A stretch of DNA of 64,000 bases from positions 1,981,806 through 2,045,805 of the forward strand of contig CAWIOP010000001.1 in assembly GCA_963837755.1 (NCBI GenBank), given 5' to 3'. Shown here in pieces: positions 43,915 through 52,817 of this stretch. The first letter of the stretch is position 1. Every line of letters starts with the position of its first letter. The DNA is from JADGHX01 sp963837755 (GTDB lineage: Bacteria; Pseudomonadota; Gammaproteobacteria; Steroidobacterales; Steroidobacteraceae). Both the position numbers and the translations under genes were made by a program. The notes below the pieces were generated by a model. It ran no database searches, was not told the DNA's origin, and was given only the letters and a program-made list of their open reading frames with translations.

Positions 43915-44196
43915 ATGCGACGCTCGTACCTGTTTGTCTATTCCGGCGACGTCGGCACGCGCGATGAACTCAGGACCTTCATCGACTCCGTACCCGAAAT
44001 TCTGAATTGGAAAATAGACCTGCCAAGTTCCTTCTACCTAGTATCTGAACTTTCAGCAGATGAGATCGCGCGAAAGATCCGGTCCTTCACTGGCGAGAAA
44101 GGCCGCTTCCTTGTTTGCGAAATCGGATCCAACAAGCAGGGGTGGCTGCTGAAAGACTCATGGAAGATGATCAATGAAAAGACCCTGCCGGGGTGA
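43915..44196 (+). CDS. Cas2/SinR-like small protein, candidate
   Basis: 93 residues. Predicted order strand-helix-strand-strand-helix-strand (YLFVYSGDV, RDELRTFIDSV, LNWKIDLP, FYLVSEL, ADEIARKIRSF, RFLVCEIG), ending GWLLKDSWKMI. This is the ferredoxin-like layout and size of Cas2/VapD/SinR-like proteins, some of which are nucleases. No clear catalytic Asp of Cas2 after strand 1 (GDV offers one candidate). Two bases downstream of a membrane protein gene. Similarity is structural guesswork from pattern, not a confirmed match. Confidence 0.55.
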   Translation: MRRSYLFVYSGDVGTRDELRTFIDSVPEILNWKIDLPSSFYLVSELSADEIARKIRSFTGEKGRFLVCEIGSNKQGWLLKDSWKMINEKTLPG

Positions 44197-44399
44197 GCAG
44201 GCAGCTGCACGTGTGTGTGCGTACGTAATCTGCTGCGGCGACATTCGCGCTGCAGGTTATCAACCGTGCGATATGTTTCGGCAAGCTTTATGGTCTACCG
44301 TTGAAACGGCAGCGACGTCTACCGGAAGTCGACCGTCTGCCAGCAGCGCTCATGTAACCGCGTGATCTCCGTGCAGGATTCCTTTAAGCGGGATAGTCT

Positions 44400-44474
44400 C
44401 ACCAGCAATACTTAGCGAAGAATCCCGGCGGGTATTGCCCGGATCATTCGTGCGGGGTTTCTTATTCCCCGTAG
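44400..44474 (+). pseudogene. Displaced msrA 3' end with right 32-bp direct repeat
   Basis: 44400-44431 equals the repeat within msrA. It continues in the same frame as HQQYLAKNPGGYCPDHSCGV and SYSP, then TAG, a complete alternative MsrA C-terminus with two Cys. It has no start and no upstream gene body. Best read as the original end of msrA left behind when the insert supplied a new one. Confidence 0.85.
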
Positions 44475-44494
44475 GGCCCGTAGGGCCCGTAGGG
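44468..44494 (+). repeat. Three copies of a 9-bp unit
   Basis: CCCGTAGGG occurs three times in direct succession, overlapping the stop of the msrA remnant. Probably a slippage product. Confidence 0.85.
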
Positions 44495-44564
44495 TTACAT
44501 CACCCTGTTGGCCAGTTGCGCCTTGAGCGGTCTGTGCGGGTCCAGAGATGTAAGGAGCGGCGCC

Positions 44565-44753
44565 GTGACTACCTCCGTTCGAGTTGGTGACTTTTCGGCT
44601 GAGCAAAGAGAGCTCTGGCAAAGGGTCCATGAACTGTGGCACCTGTCCGTGAAACGGAACGACGCCGAGATCAGAGCCGCGCTCCATGGAACAACCCAGC
44701 AGCTTCCGCTTCCGCTCTTGCGCGCAATGAATTCGACACGCGTACGGGAGTAA
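44565..44753 (+). pseudogene. Truncated SnoaL-like / DUF4440-type protein
   Basis: 62 residues from GTG 44565, which has a perfect AAGGAG site eight bases upstream. DFSAEQRELWQRVHELWHLS and KRNDAEIRAALH resemble the N-terminal helices of SnoaL-like (DUF4440) proteins. After ALH the text becomes unrelated (GTTQQLPLPLLRAMNSTRV), so the family domain is cut short. Either a broken gene or a short product retained by chance. Confidence 0.5.
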
Positions 44754-44786
44754 GCTCGCACGCTCCTGTGAACGGAGGACACATCC

Positions 44787-45266
44787 ATGGCACAAGCAAT
44801 TCCTCAAGGTTACTCTACTGCCACGCCTTACCTCATCGTGAAAGGAGCGGCGGAGGCGATCGACTTCTACAAGCGTGCGTTCGGCGCCACCGAGCAATTT
44901 CGCATGGCTGACCCCAGCGGCGGGGTGGCGCACGCCGAGCTCAAGATCGGCAACTCCGTGATCATGCTCGCCGATGAGCATCCGGCCATGGGCTATCGCG
45001 GGCCGCGCTCGCTCGGCGGGACCGCGGTGAGCATCATGCTTTACGTGGACGACGTGGATACCGTGTTCGAGCGCGCGGTCAAAGCTGGAGCGAAATCACA
45101 GCGACCCGTAGCGAATCAGTTCTATGGCGATCGTTCCGGCACCCTGGAGGATCCGTTCGGTCACGTCTGGATGATCTCGACGCACGTGGAAGACGTCGCG
45201 CCGGATGAAATGAAGCGGCGTGCCGAAGCTGCGTTCAAGTCGCAGGGCGCGCCCGCCGCCAAGTGA
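44787..45266 (+). CDS. VOC-family glyoxalase/PhnB-like protein
   Basis: 159 residues of the vicinal oxygen chelate fold. GYSTATPYLIVKGAAEAIDF, YKRAFGATE, HAELKIGNSVIMLADE and FYGDRSGTLEDPFGHVWMIS are typical of the PhnB-like subgroup, which keeps one or no metal ligands of glyoxalase I (Glu in SGTLEDPFG, His in GGVAHAEL). Often linked to antibiotic-resistance-like or unknown roles. Start codon has GGAGGA upstream. Stands alone between fragments and the MBL gene. Confidence 0.85.
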   Translation: MAQAIPQGYSTATPYLIVKGAAEAIDFYKRAFGATEQFRMADPSGGVAHAELKIGNSVIMLADEHPAMGYRGPRSLGGTAVSIMLYVDDVDTVFERAVKAGAKSQRPVANQFYGDRSGTLEDPFGHVWMISTHVEDVAPDEMKRRAEAAFKSQGAPAAK

Positions 45267-45469
45267 ACTGACAGTCGAGCGGACGCGGCGTTGCCATCGA
45301 GCCCGCCGGCTCGATGGCGCGTCTGCGCCCGTGCCGCTCTGCGCGCAGCCATGCCCTACTGCCCAGTCGCCAGCCCAGGCCCACACCGCAGGCGACATTC
45401 CCTCGTCATAAGACAGGAATATACGAAGGCATTGCGTGGGTTTCCGTCTCTAAAGCGGGGGGATGAGCC

Positions 45470-46873
45470 ATGGCGCGAAAAGTCATACTCGACGCAGACG
45501 TCGTTCCCATTCGCAATCCCGAAGGCGGCAGCCGCGCCGCGCCGCTCGCGACGTTGTTCTGGGGCGACGAAGTCGAAGTGCTCGAAGAGCAGCCGGAGCA
45601 TCTCCTGGTAGGCCTTCCGCGGCGCATCTGGGACGAGACAGCACGGCACTACAAGGATGTCGTGGTCAAAGGGCTCCTGTCCCGCAGCGTGCCGCTGAGG
45701 CAGGCGAAGCTGCTGAAAGTGCGCTTCCTCGATGTGGGCCAGGGCGACGCCGCCATGATCGAAACGCCGTCCGGCAAGTTCGTGCTCGTCGATGGCGGCG
45801 AAGAGGAGCACCTGCGCCGCTATATCAACGTGGCGTTCGCGCATCTCATGAAGGACGCCCCGCTGGGGCTGGATGCCATGATCGTGACCCATGGCGATGC
45901 CGATCATTTTGCCGGCCTCACCGAGCTCGCCAACGCCAGGCGCAATGGCCACGGCGAACCCATGATCTGCGTGGAACGCGTGCTCCACAATGGCCTGGTC
46001 AAGGGGCCCAGCAGCCTCGCCGAATCGAAGCTGTTCGGGGCGACGAAGACGCACGACAACCAGCTCTACATCACCTCGCTACACGACGATATCCGCGCGC
46101 TCCCTCCTGCGGATCTCAATCGCCCATTCCAGGCCTGGCAGAAAGCATTGCAGAGGCTCGAGTCGGCCAACGGAGGCTCCCCGCTCGTCAAGCGCACGTC
46201 TTACGGTGACACGGAGTCGTTGTCCTTTCTGCAGGCGGACGGCATCACGGCACAGGTGCTCGGCCCCATTACCGAGAGCGTGAGTAACAAGGACGCTTTG
46301 CGCTTCCTGCACGAGCCGGGCTCGAGCTCGATTTCGGCATCGCATACGATCAACGGCCATTCGGTGGTGCTGCGGCTCTCATATGGCAACGTGCGTTTTC
46401 TGTTCGGGGCAGACCTGAACGAGGAATCGGAAGATTCGCTCGTCTCGCGCGCGCGGGCCGACGGCGTGTCTCTGTCGAGCGAGATCCTGAAGGTGCCGCA
46501 TCACGGCTCCGCGGACTTCAGCCCCGCGATACTCGAAGCTGTTCGGCCGGTCGTCAGCGTTGTTTCAAGTGGCGATGAGAGCAGCGCGAAGGAATACATC
46601 CATCCGCGCGCCGGCCTCGTGGGGGCCCTGGGAAAGTACTCGCGTGCGAGCGTGGAGCGGCCGCTCATCTACGTGACGGAGATGGTCGCGTTCTTCGAGC
46701 GGGTGAAGAGTGACGAGATACACAACGCCTATCGCAAGAAATCGTTCGGCATCGTTCATATCCGGACGGATGGCGAGCGCGTCATGGTTGCCACTCACAG
46801 CGGGCGTGATGAACGGAAGGAAAGCTACGCGTTTCGCGTGGGCGCGGATGGGGGCATTACGTTCGAAGACTAG
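45470..46873 (+). CDS. MBL-fold hydrolase, ComEC/Rec2-related
   Basis: 467 residues. The first 75 form an SH3-like region (ATLFWGDEVEVLEEQPEHLL). The metallo-beta-lactamase domain then shows VRFLDVGQGDAAMIETPSGK, VDGGEEEHL, the metal motif THGDADHFAG (HxxxDH type), VLRLSYGNVRFLFGADL, and ILKVPHHGSADFS. This is the soluble relative of the ComEC nuclease-like domain, often found alone in defence or envelope contexts. No membrane segments, so a cytoplasmic hydrolase. No operon partner is evident; the next gene is convergent. Confidence 0.83.
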   Translation: MARKVILDADVVPIRNPEGGSRAAPLATLFWGDEVEVLEEQPEHLLVGLPRRIWDETARHYKDVVVKGLLSRSVPLRQAKLLKVRFLDVGQGDAAMIETPSGKFVLVDGGEEEHLRRYINVAFAHLMKDAPLGLDAMIVTHGDADHFAGLTELANARRNGHGEPMICVERVLHNGLVKGPSSLAESKLFGATKTHDNQLYITSLHDDIRALPPADLNRPFQAWQKALQRLESANGGSPLVKRTSYGDTESLSFLQADGITAQVLGPITESVSNKDALRFLHEPGSSSISASHTINGHSVVLRLSYGNVRFLFGADLNEESEDSLVSRARADGVSLSSEILKVPHHGSADFSPAILEAVRPVVSVVSSGDESSAKEYIHPRAGLVGALGKYSRASVERPLIYVTEMVAFFERVKSDEIHNAYRKKSFGIVHIRTDGERVMVATHSGRDERKESYAFRVGADGGITFED

Positions 46874-46930
46874 GGTAAGGCCCGAGGCGCGTGATTTATC
46901 TCCAAGGGCTGCGGCGCGGTTGTTGATGAG

Positions 46931-47554
46931 TCACAGTCGAAACGTCTGAAGCCAGAACTGCTTTCCAGAGGGCAGCTCAACGGTGCTGCTCTCATCAGCA
47001 GTGAAGCCCACCCGCGCAGCATGCCTGCTTAGCTCAGCGGGCGCGACGAGTTTCATCAGCGGCGCGAGCGCTTGCAGGCTAGTGTACGGTGACGGCGAGA
47101 CGGCATCTTTATCCGGATGCGGCAACTGTAGAACGGCTGCCAGAACTCCACCCGGGCGACAATTACGCTTCAGTGTGGCCAGAGCCGATGACAGATCGAC
47201 GTACTCGAAAAGCAAGGCAGCGTAAATGAGGTCGACCGGCTCGAAACGAAGCGTATTGGACTGGACGTCGGCGCAGTGCAGATCGAGGCAAGGCAGGCGA
47301 TTCGAATAGCGACGGGACGTCTCATCGATGTACTCGCGGTTGATGTCGACCGCGACGACTCGCCCAACCGCTCCGGCAGCGATGCGGTCAAGCCCGTTTC
47401 CACCGGCGCAACCGATGACGGCGACGCTCGACGGCAACTCGCGCTTCATCAACCGCTCAAATTGTTCAGCCAGCATCTGTGCCTGGCCGATGGAGGGCAG
47501 GGACATATGCCCTTCGTAGTCTTGCAGCGAAATGTCGAGCCAGGGATTGTGCAT
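46931..47554 (-). CDS. Class I SAM-dependent methyltransferase
   Basis: 207 residues from ATG 47554 (MHNPWLDISLQDYEGHMSLP). SAM motif I is VAVIGCAGGNGLDRI, then VVAVDINREYIDET (motif II acid) and CADVQSNTLRFEPVDLIYAA. The C-terminus HAARVGFTADESSTVELPSG resembles small-molecule methyltransferases. IGQAQMLAEQF near the start is common in this subfamily. The upstream extension of the frame is discarded. Substrate unknown. Divergent from the XRE-cupin regulator with about 100 bases between, so they may share a control region. Confidence 0.83.
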   Translation of the reverse strand: MHNPWLDISLQDYEGHMSLPSIGQAQMLAEQFERLMKRELPSSVAVIGCAGGNGLDRIAAGAVGRVVAVDINREYIDETSRRYSNRLPCLDLHCADVQSNTLRFEPVDLIYAALLFEYVDLSSALATLKRNCRPGGVLAAVLQLPHPDKDAVSPSPYTSLQALAPLMKLVAPAELSRHAARVGFTADESSTVELPSGKQFWLQTFRL

Positions 47555-47657
47555 GCGCTGAGTCTGCTGAAACCCGCCGACGTCCGGTATTCGTCGCGTC
47601 CCTGGCGCGTCCGCGCCAATTGACACCGCATCTACTTTACTGGACAGTGCGTCCACT

Positions 47658-48266
47658 ATGCAAGATGGCGCCGTAGCTCCCACAACACCGGACATCAACT
47701 CGCGCATCGCCACCCGCGTGCGCGATCTGCGCACCGAGCTTGGCATGACGCTCGACGCGCTGGCTGCAAAGAGCGACGTCAGCCGCTCGATGCTTTCGCT
47801 CATCGAACGCGGCGAAAGCAGCCCCACTGCGGTGGTGCTGGAGAAGGTCGCCACGGGCCTTGGCGTGCCGCTGGCGACGTTGTTCGAAGATTCGAGCGCA
47901 CCGGTGAGCCCGGTGTCGCGGCGAGAAGATCGCACGACGTGGCGCGATCCGCAGTCCGGCTACGTCCGGCGCAATCTCTCGCCGCCCAATTTCCCTTCGC
48001 CCATTCAGCTTGTCGAAGTCGTCTTGCCGCCGGGCGCAAAGGTGGCGTACGAGACTGCCGCGCGTGAAGCGAGCATTCACCAGCAGATCTGGGTGCAGCA
48101 GGGAAGCATCGAGGTGACGGTCGGCAAGGTCACCCATTGTCTCGCCGAGGATGATTGCCTCGCGATGCTGCTCGATGAGCCAACGACGTTTCGCAATCGC
48201 ACGCGCAAGCCAGCGCGATATCTCGTGGCCATCGCGACCGAGCGAGCGCGTACAGGGAGAAAGTGA
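47658..48266 (+). CDS. XRE-family regulator with cupin domain
   Basis: 202 residues. Helix-turn-helix: RVRDLRTELGMTLDALAAKS, DVSRSMLSLIERGESSPT, then a linker and a cupin sensor (VEVVLPPGAKVAYETAAREA, HQQIWVQQGSIEVTVG). This layout is that of small-molecule-responsive repressors such as PuuR-type proteins, though its target is unknown. The next gene begins two bases after its stop and is a decayed acetyltransferase, a common partner of XRE-cupin regulators. Confidence 0.85.
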   Translation: MQDGAVAPTTPDINSRIATRVRDLRTELGMTLDALAAKSDVSRSMLSLIERGESSPTAVVLEKVATGLGVPLATLFEDSSAPVSPVSRREDRTTWRDPQSGYVRRNLSPPNFPSPIQLVEVVLPPGAKVAYETAAREASIHQQIWVQQGSIEVTVGKVTHCLAEDDCLAMLLDEPTTFRNRTRKPARYLVAIATERARTGRK

Positions 48267-48267
48267 C

Positions 48268-48622
48268 GTGGCGGGCTCGATCCACGTCCGGCGCCTCGAG
48301 GCGATTGGCGACCGGGAGATTCAGGGTCTGAGTGACGTGTTGATCGACTGCGTCGAGGGCGGGGCGTCGGTCAGCTTCATGTTTCCCATGACGCACGAGA
48401 AAGCGGAAGCGTTCTGGCGCAGCGCTGCTTGCGGCTGCGGAGCGCAGTGCTCGTGGCGTCGGCAAGACGTTACTGGTGCTCGATACGGTCACCGGCGGCG
48501 ATGCCGAGCGCTTATACGCGCGCCAGGGCTGGCAGCGTTGCGGAGAGATTCCCAATTACGCGCTGTGGCCAGACGGAAGATCCTGCGCCACCACGGTCTT
48601 CTTCAAGTTTCTGAGCGCCTGA
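48268..48622 (+). pseudogene. GNAT acetyltransferase with an internal deletion
   Basis: The N-terminus (IHVRRLEAIGDREIQGLSDV to MTHEKAEAFWRS) begins at GTG 48268 with an AGGGAGAA site. The C-terminal half appears in another frame from about 48425: GVGKTLLVLDTVTGGDAERL and YARQGWQRCGEIPNYALWP. The acetyl-CoA loop in the middle (about 50-60 residues) is missing, so this is a real deletion, not a single-base error. Confidence 0.75.
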
Positions 48623-48711
48623 AAAGGGCTGCCCCACGCCGGCTCAGCGAGCGCTCGCCGGCTGCTCCGCCAGCGTGATCGGCTCGTTGGCGAAATACAG
48701 TTCGAAGTGCA

Positions 48712-48909
48712 ATGGCCGTAGCCACCCAGCGGCAGACCGCCGATTCCGGCGTGTGCCGCGTGCACTACGGTGCACCCACGGAGGCCGGCAGCTCGGGCAG
48801 CCCCGTATTCGACGGCAGCTCCAGGGAGGTGATCGCCGGAAGCCCGGGCGGCGCTGTTGCGCAGCGCTTGCCTTCTGCTCCGACGCGCTATAATTTACCA
48901 ATTGGTTAA
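48712..48909 (+). pseudogene. Fragment of a trypsin-like serine protease
   Basis: The frame shows HYGAPTEAGSSGSPVFDGSS, the region around the catalytic Ser of bacterial S1 proteases (usual form T-E-x-G-S-S-G-S-P-V-F). No His or Asp region is present and the rest reads as noise. A stretch of fewer than 40 residues carries the similarity. Confidence 0.6.
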
Positions 48910-48931
48910 TTAATCGATAGGTTCAATTCAG

Positions 48932-49285
48932 ATGCCCGCCGACCGATTGAGCACCACGTTCGCCGCGCTGGCCGACCCAACGCGGCGCGCGATCCTCGCC
49001 CGCCTCGCCGCAGGCGAAGCATCGGTCGGTGAGCTGTCCGCGCCCTTCGACATGAGCGCGCCCGCGATTTCCAAGCACCTCAAGGTCCTGGAGCGCGCCG
49101 GCCTGATATCGCGCAGTCGCGAGGCCCAGTGGCGCCCGTGCCGCCTGCAGGCCGCGCCGCTAGAAGATGTCGCGAGTTGGGTGGCGGATTACCGCAGCCA
49201 CTGGGAACAGCGTCTCGATCGCCTCGATAACTATCTGGTGAAACTGCAAGCGAAGGAGAAGAAGCGTGTCCGCAATAGAAAATAG
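48932..49285 (+). CDS. ArsR-family transcriptional regulator
   Basis: 117 residues. RLSTTFAALADPTRRAILAR, LAAGEASVGELSAPFDMSAP and AISKHLKVLERAGLISRSRE form the winged helix, with recognition helix SAPAISKHLKVL. No metal-binding cysteines, so it belongs to the group usually paired with SRPBCC (AHSA1) proteins; the fragment of one follows and overlaps it. An AT-rich TATAATTTACCAATTGG region just upstream (48890-48906) is a good promoter and contains a CCAATTGG palindrome-like operator. Confidence 0.88.
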   Translation: MPADRLSTTFAALADPTRRAILARLAAGEASVGELSAPFDMSAPAISKHLKVLERAGLISRSREAQWRPCRLQAAPLEDVASWVADYRSHWEQRLDRLDNYLVKLQAKEKKRVRNRK

Positions 49286-49445
49286 CCCCGCGTCGTCGAC
49301 TCCAGCAGCCACCTCGGACCGGGAGATCGTCATCTCGCGCCTGCTCAACGCGCCGCGTGAGCTCGTATCCATGTGGCGCGTCGTTGGCTTGTTTCGCGCA
49401 GGTCCATGGCTGCGCCTCGCATGGAACGGGTACCCTGTGCGGTAA
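49266..49445 (+). pseudogene. Truncated SRPBCC (AHSA1-like) gene
   Basis: From GTG 49266, overlapping the ArsR gene by 20 bases, the frame reads SDREIVISRLLNAPRELV, the standard start of AHSA1 proteins. The similarity stops at about 49367, and the rest (SMWRVVGLFRAGPW) is unrelated up to a stop at 49443. The loss of the remainder probably arose by a deletion that joined it to the panB upstream region. Confidence 0.75.
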
Positions 49446-49505
49446 CGGCGTTTCACAAACTGGGTGTCCAGTCGTCGGTACGGGGGCGGCCCCGGGAGGA
49501 GCCAG

Positions 49506-50342
49506 ATGTCCACAGAACCATTCACCGGCGCGGAAGAGGCGAAGAGACGCAAGGTCACCACCGCACGCCTGTCGGAAATGAAGGCGCGTGGCGAGAAGAT
49601 CGCCATGCTCACGGCGTACGATTTTCCTTTCGCGCGCATTCTCGACGCAGCCGGAATCGACGTTCTGCTGGTGGGCGACAGCGCCTCGAACGTGGTGCAT
49701 GGCTACGAGACCACCGTTCCCATCACCCTCGACCAGATGATCGATCACGCCAGCGCCGTCGTGCGCGGCGTGCAACGAGCGCTGGTCGTGGTGGACATGC
49801 CCTTTGGGTCCTATCAGGGCAACAGCAGGCTGGCGCTGCAGAGCGCGGTGCGCATCATGAAAGAGTCCGGCGCGCACTGCGTGAAGATGGAGGGCGGCGA
49901 GTTCATCGTCGAAAGCATCAAACGCATTCTCTCGGCCGGCATTCCCGTGATGGGCCACCTCGGCCTCACGCCGCAATCGATATACAAGTTCGGCACCTAC
50001 GTGGTGCGTGCGACGAAAGACGAAGAGGCCGAACAACTGGTGCGCGATGCGCTGCTTCTGCAGCAGAGCGGGTGCTTCGCCATCGTTCTGGAAAAGATCC
50101 CGGCGCAGCTTGCCGAGCGTGTCGCCCGCCTGCTGACGATTCCCGTCATCGGCATTGGCGCCGGGCCTGGCGTGGATGGCCAGGTGCTCGTGACGCACGA
50201 CATGCTGGGCATCAACCAGGAGTTCTCGCCGCGCTTCCTCCGCAGATACGCGCAGCTTCACGGTGTCATGACCGAGGCGTTCGAAAAGTACATTGCCGAC
50301 GTCAAGTCGGCCGCGTTCCCGTCGGAGGATGAGAGCTACTGA
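49506..50342 (+). CDS. panB: Ketopantoate hydroxymethyltransferase
   Basis: 278 residues. PanB transfers a hydroxymethyl group from methylene-THF to ketoisovalerate in pantothenate synthesis. Conserved: KIAMLTAYDFPFARILDAAG, VLLVGDSASNVVHGYETT, MPFGSYQGN, HCVKMEGGE, IPVMGHLGLTPQSI and IPVIGIGAGPGVDGQVLV. Start ATG 49506 has GGAGGAG seven bases before. The panC and panD partners are not beside it. Intact and typical in length. Confidence 0.93.
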   Translation: MSTEPFTGAEEAKRRKVTTARLSEMKARGEKIAMLTAYDFPFARILDAAGIDVLLVGDSASNVVHGYETTVPITLDQMIDHASAVVRGVQRALVVVDMPFGSYQGNSRLALQSAVRIMKESGAHCVKMEGGEFIVESIKRILSAGIPVMGHLGLTPQSIYKFGTYVVRATKDEEAEQLVRDALLLQQSGCFAIVLEKIPAQLAERVARLLTIPVIGIGAGPGVDGQVLVTHDMLGINQEFSPRFLRRYAQLHGVMTEAFEKYIADVKSAAFPSEDESY

Positions 50343-50516
50343 TGTGTGGCTCGCTGGCCCCCCTCGTTTGGTCATATGAACTGTCGCCGATTCGCGAATG
50401 GCCCAGCGGGCGACCGGGACCAAGGTCTATTCCCGTGAGTTTTTGCGAATGACATCACGTGCTTGCGGGGGTGCGACCCGTAGTCTGCGCCAACACTTAC
50501 TGCGCAGCGCTCGCAT

Positions 50517-51690
50517 ATGGACCGGAGTGACTTTTCCTTCCTGATCGCTCGCCTCGAGCGCCAGGCCGCCAGCAACCCCGGCGCTTATGCGCTCAAGGTC
50601 GCAGCTCTTGCGGCGCTCGGCTATCTGACCCTCATCGTTATCGGAGCGGCGATCGTTGCGTGTGTGTGGCTGGCCTGGCATCAGCTGGCAGAGGGCGGTG
50701 CGTTCTCCATCAAGCTGGGTATCGTGGGCGTGTTCGGCCTCGTGACATTGTTCGCGCTCGTTCGCGCGCTATGGGTCAACCTGGGCGAGCCGGAGAGCCT
50801 GCGCATCACGCGTGAGCAGGCGCCCAGGCTATTCGAGACGCTCGACGGGCTGCGGCAGAGAATGGGCGGCATACGGCTGCACACTGTCTCCGTCAGCAAC
50901 GAGTTCAATGCCTGCATCATGCAGGTGCCGCGCTGGGGAGTTTTCGGAAACTATCGCAATCATCTGGAGATCGGCCTGCCGCTCGCTGCCGCAATGAGCG
51001 TGGAGGAGCTGAGAGCCGTGCTCGCGCACGAGATGGGGCATTTGTCCGGCTCACACGGAAAGTTCAGCGCCTGGATCTACCGGCAGCGGGCCACGTGGCA
51101 GGCGCTCGCGACGAAGTTCGAAGAGCCGTCGAACTTGTTCGAGCAGCTGCTCTGTGCGTTCTACGTGTGGTACGCGCCATATTTCCATGCATACACGTTC
51201 GTGCTCGCCCGCAGCCAGGAATACGAAGCAGATCGCGCGGCCGCTGAGGCCACCAGCCCCGCGGCGGTGGGCGCGTCGCTGATGAAATCCGAGTTGATCG
51301 GACGCTTTCTCGGCGAAGTGTTCTGGAAGCGTCTGTACGACCAGGTGGCGAAGGCGCCAGAGCCGCCCTACATGCCGTACGCGACCCTGCCGCGCGCGAT
51401 CAGGATTGCGGAGAAGGAATGGGCGCGAAAGGACTGGCTGCAGGAAGGCCTGCGCGATGTCTCGGATGATGCGGACACGCACCCGAGCCTCTCGGAGCGC
51501 CTTGGCGCGCTGGCGGTTGAGCCGGCTGTGCCGACTCCACCGCCCCGAGCATTCGGCCTTGCGGCTGTTCGAGCCGGTAATGCAGGGGCTGGTGAAACAC
51601 TTCGACGAACGATGGCGCAGCCAGAACGCGCCCGAGTGGCGCACCCGGCACGCCGCGCTTCAGGGAGCGCTGGCGCGCCAGGCTTCCTAG
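50517..51690 (+). CDS. M48-family metallopeptidase (one frameshift)
   Basis: About 390 residues. Two membrane helices near the N-terminus (LGYLTLIVIGAAIVACVWLA, LGIVGVFGLVTLFALVRAL) are followed by the zinc site AVLAHEMGHLSGSHG (HExxH) and the third ligand Glu in SQEYEADRAAAEAT. After DTHPSLSERLGALAVEPAVP the proper C-terminus lies one base on: HSALRLFEPVMQGLVKHFDE and RTRHAALQGALARQAS to 51690. One extra C near 51540 explains it. HtpX-like membrane protease, probably in protein quality control. Start at ATG 50517. Confidence 0.85.
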
Positions 51691-51708
51691 CGCCGCTCGT
51701 GGCGCGGT

Positions 51709-52815
51709 TCATGTCGTGATCTGGTCCCACAAGTCCTGCGGGCTTGGCATGCTGTCGATCAGCGCTTGTGCTCCCGGAAACTGGGTGTAGGCGAACCAGA
51801 AGAACAGAATCGCAAACACCATCCACAGCGCGCCATGCAATGCAGCCCATGGGCCGAGGCGATCCTGGCCCCAGTAATGGCGCCAGCCGTGGCGTGCCAC
51901 TCGAAATGGCGCCGAAACAGTTCCGTAGATTCCGAATAACGCCACCACCCACACCCAGAACGGCACGCCTTCCGGCAGCGGAATGCCAAAGATCGTGTGG
52001 GTGCTGAATAGCGAGATCAGCGCGAAGATCCACATGACGAAGAGGGCCGCGCTGGCGATGGCGAGAAAGGGCATCGAAACGCCCCACGTGGCGCGCTCGG
52101 CGTAGCCCATCGGTTGCGGGTCCGGAGGCGCTCCGGGCGCAAAGCCATGCCGATGCATGTAGCGCTCGTGGCGGCGCCGGGCGCGCGCTTCGCGGCGTTG
52201 CTGACGCGCTTCATGGCGGATGCGGAAGAGCGCATGGTTGCGCTTCGCCTGCGCAATGAGCTCCTGAACGGTGAACGGTATGCCGAACGCCGCCGCGCGA
52301 TCTTCGCCGGTGTTTGCATAAGGCACGATGAACATCATGGCCAGATAGACGAGCACCCACGCCCCGGCCGTAATGATCGCGAGCCCGACGAACGCGATGC
52401 GCACGATCGTGACGTCGACGTTGAAGTAAGCCGCGAGCCCGGTGCAGACGCCGGAGATCATGGCGCCTTCGCGAATCTGATACAGCCGCTTGGGCGCACC
52501 GGCGTCCTGGCTCGCGGCGCCGGCCTTCTGCGCTTCGCCGCCGTTGCCTGCGGGTGCGTCCGCGTTCTCCACCGGGCCCATCTGCGAGAGAATGGTTCCA
52601 ATCTCTGCGCTGGTGACCACCGTCTTGCCCGGGTTGAGGTATCGCACGCATTTCTCGGCGATGGCCTGCTCGATGTCCGACAGGATCTCCGCGCGATCCG
52701 GGTTGTCCTGCAGCCGTGCCCGCGCGCGATCCAGATACACCCGCAACGCTTCGTAGCCGGGCTCTTCGAGCGAATACGCGTTGCCGTTGAGATTGACCGT
52801 GATGACCTTCTGCAT
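51709..52815 (-). CDS. PspC-domain membrane protein
   Basis: 368 residues. The first 65 (MQKVITVNLNGNAYSLEEPG YEALRVYLDRARARL) are typical of larger PspC proteins. The PspC domain itself is KRLYQIREGAMISGVCTGLA AYFNVDVTIVRIAFV with its hydrophobic helix, then three more membrane helices and an Arg/His-rich loop (about 200-235). PspC senses or mediates envelope stress. The PadR-family repressor gene lies immediately upstream on the same strand, 2 bases from it. Confidence 0.85.
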   Translation of the reverse strand: MQKVITVNLNGNAYSLEEPGYEALRVYLDRARARLQDNPDRAEILSDIEQAIAEKCVRYLNPGKTVVTSAEIGTILSQMGPVENADAPAGNGGEAQKAGAASQDAGAPKRLYQIREGAMISGVCTGLAAYFNVDVTIVRIAFVGLAIITAGAWVLVYLAMMFIVPYANTGEDRAAAFGIPFTVQELIAQAKRNHALFRIRHEARQQRREARARRRHERYMHRHGFAPGAPPDPQPMGYAERATWGVSMPFLAIASAALFVMWIFALISLFSTHTIFGIPLPEGVPFWVWVVALFGIYGTVSAPFRVARHGWRHYWGQDRLGPWAALHGALWMVFAILFFWFAYTQFPGAQALIDSMPSPQDLWDQITT

Positions 52816-52817
52816 GG

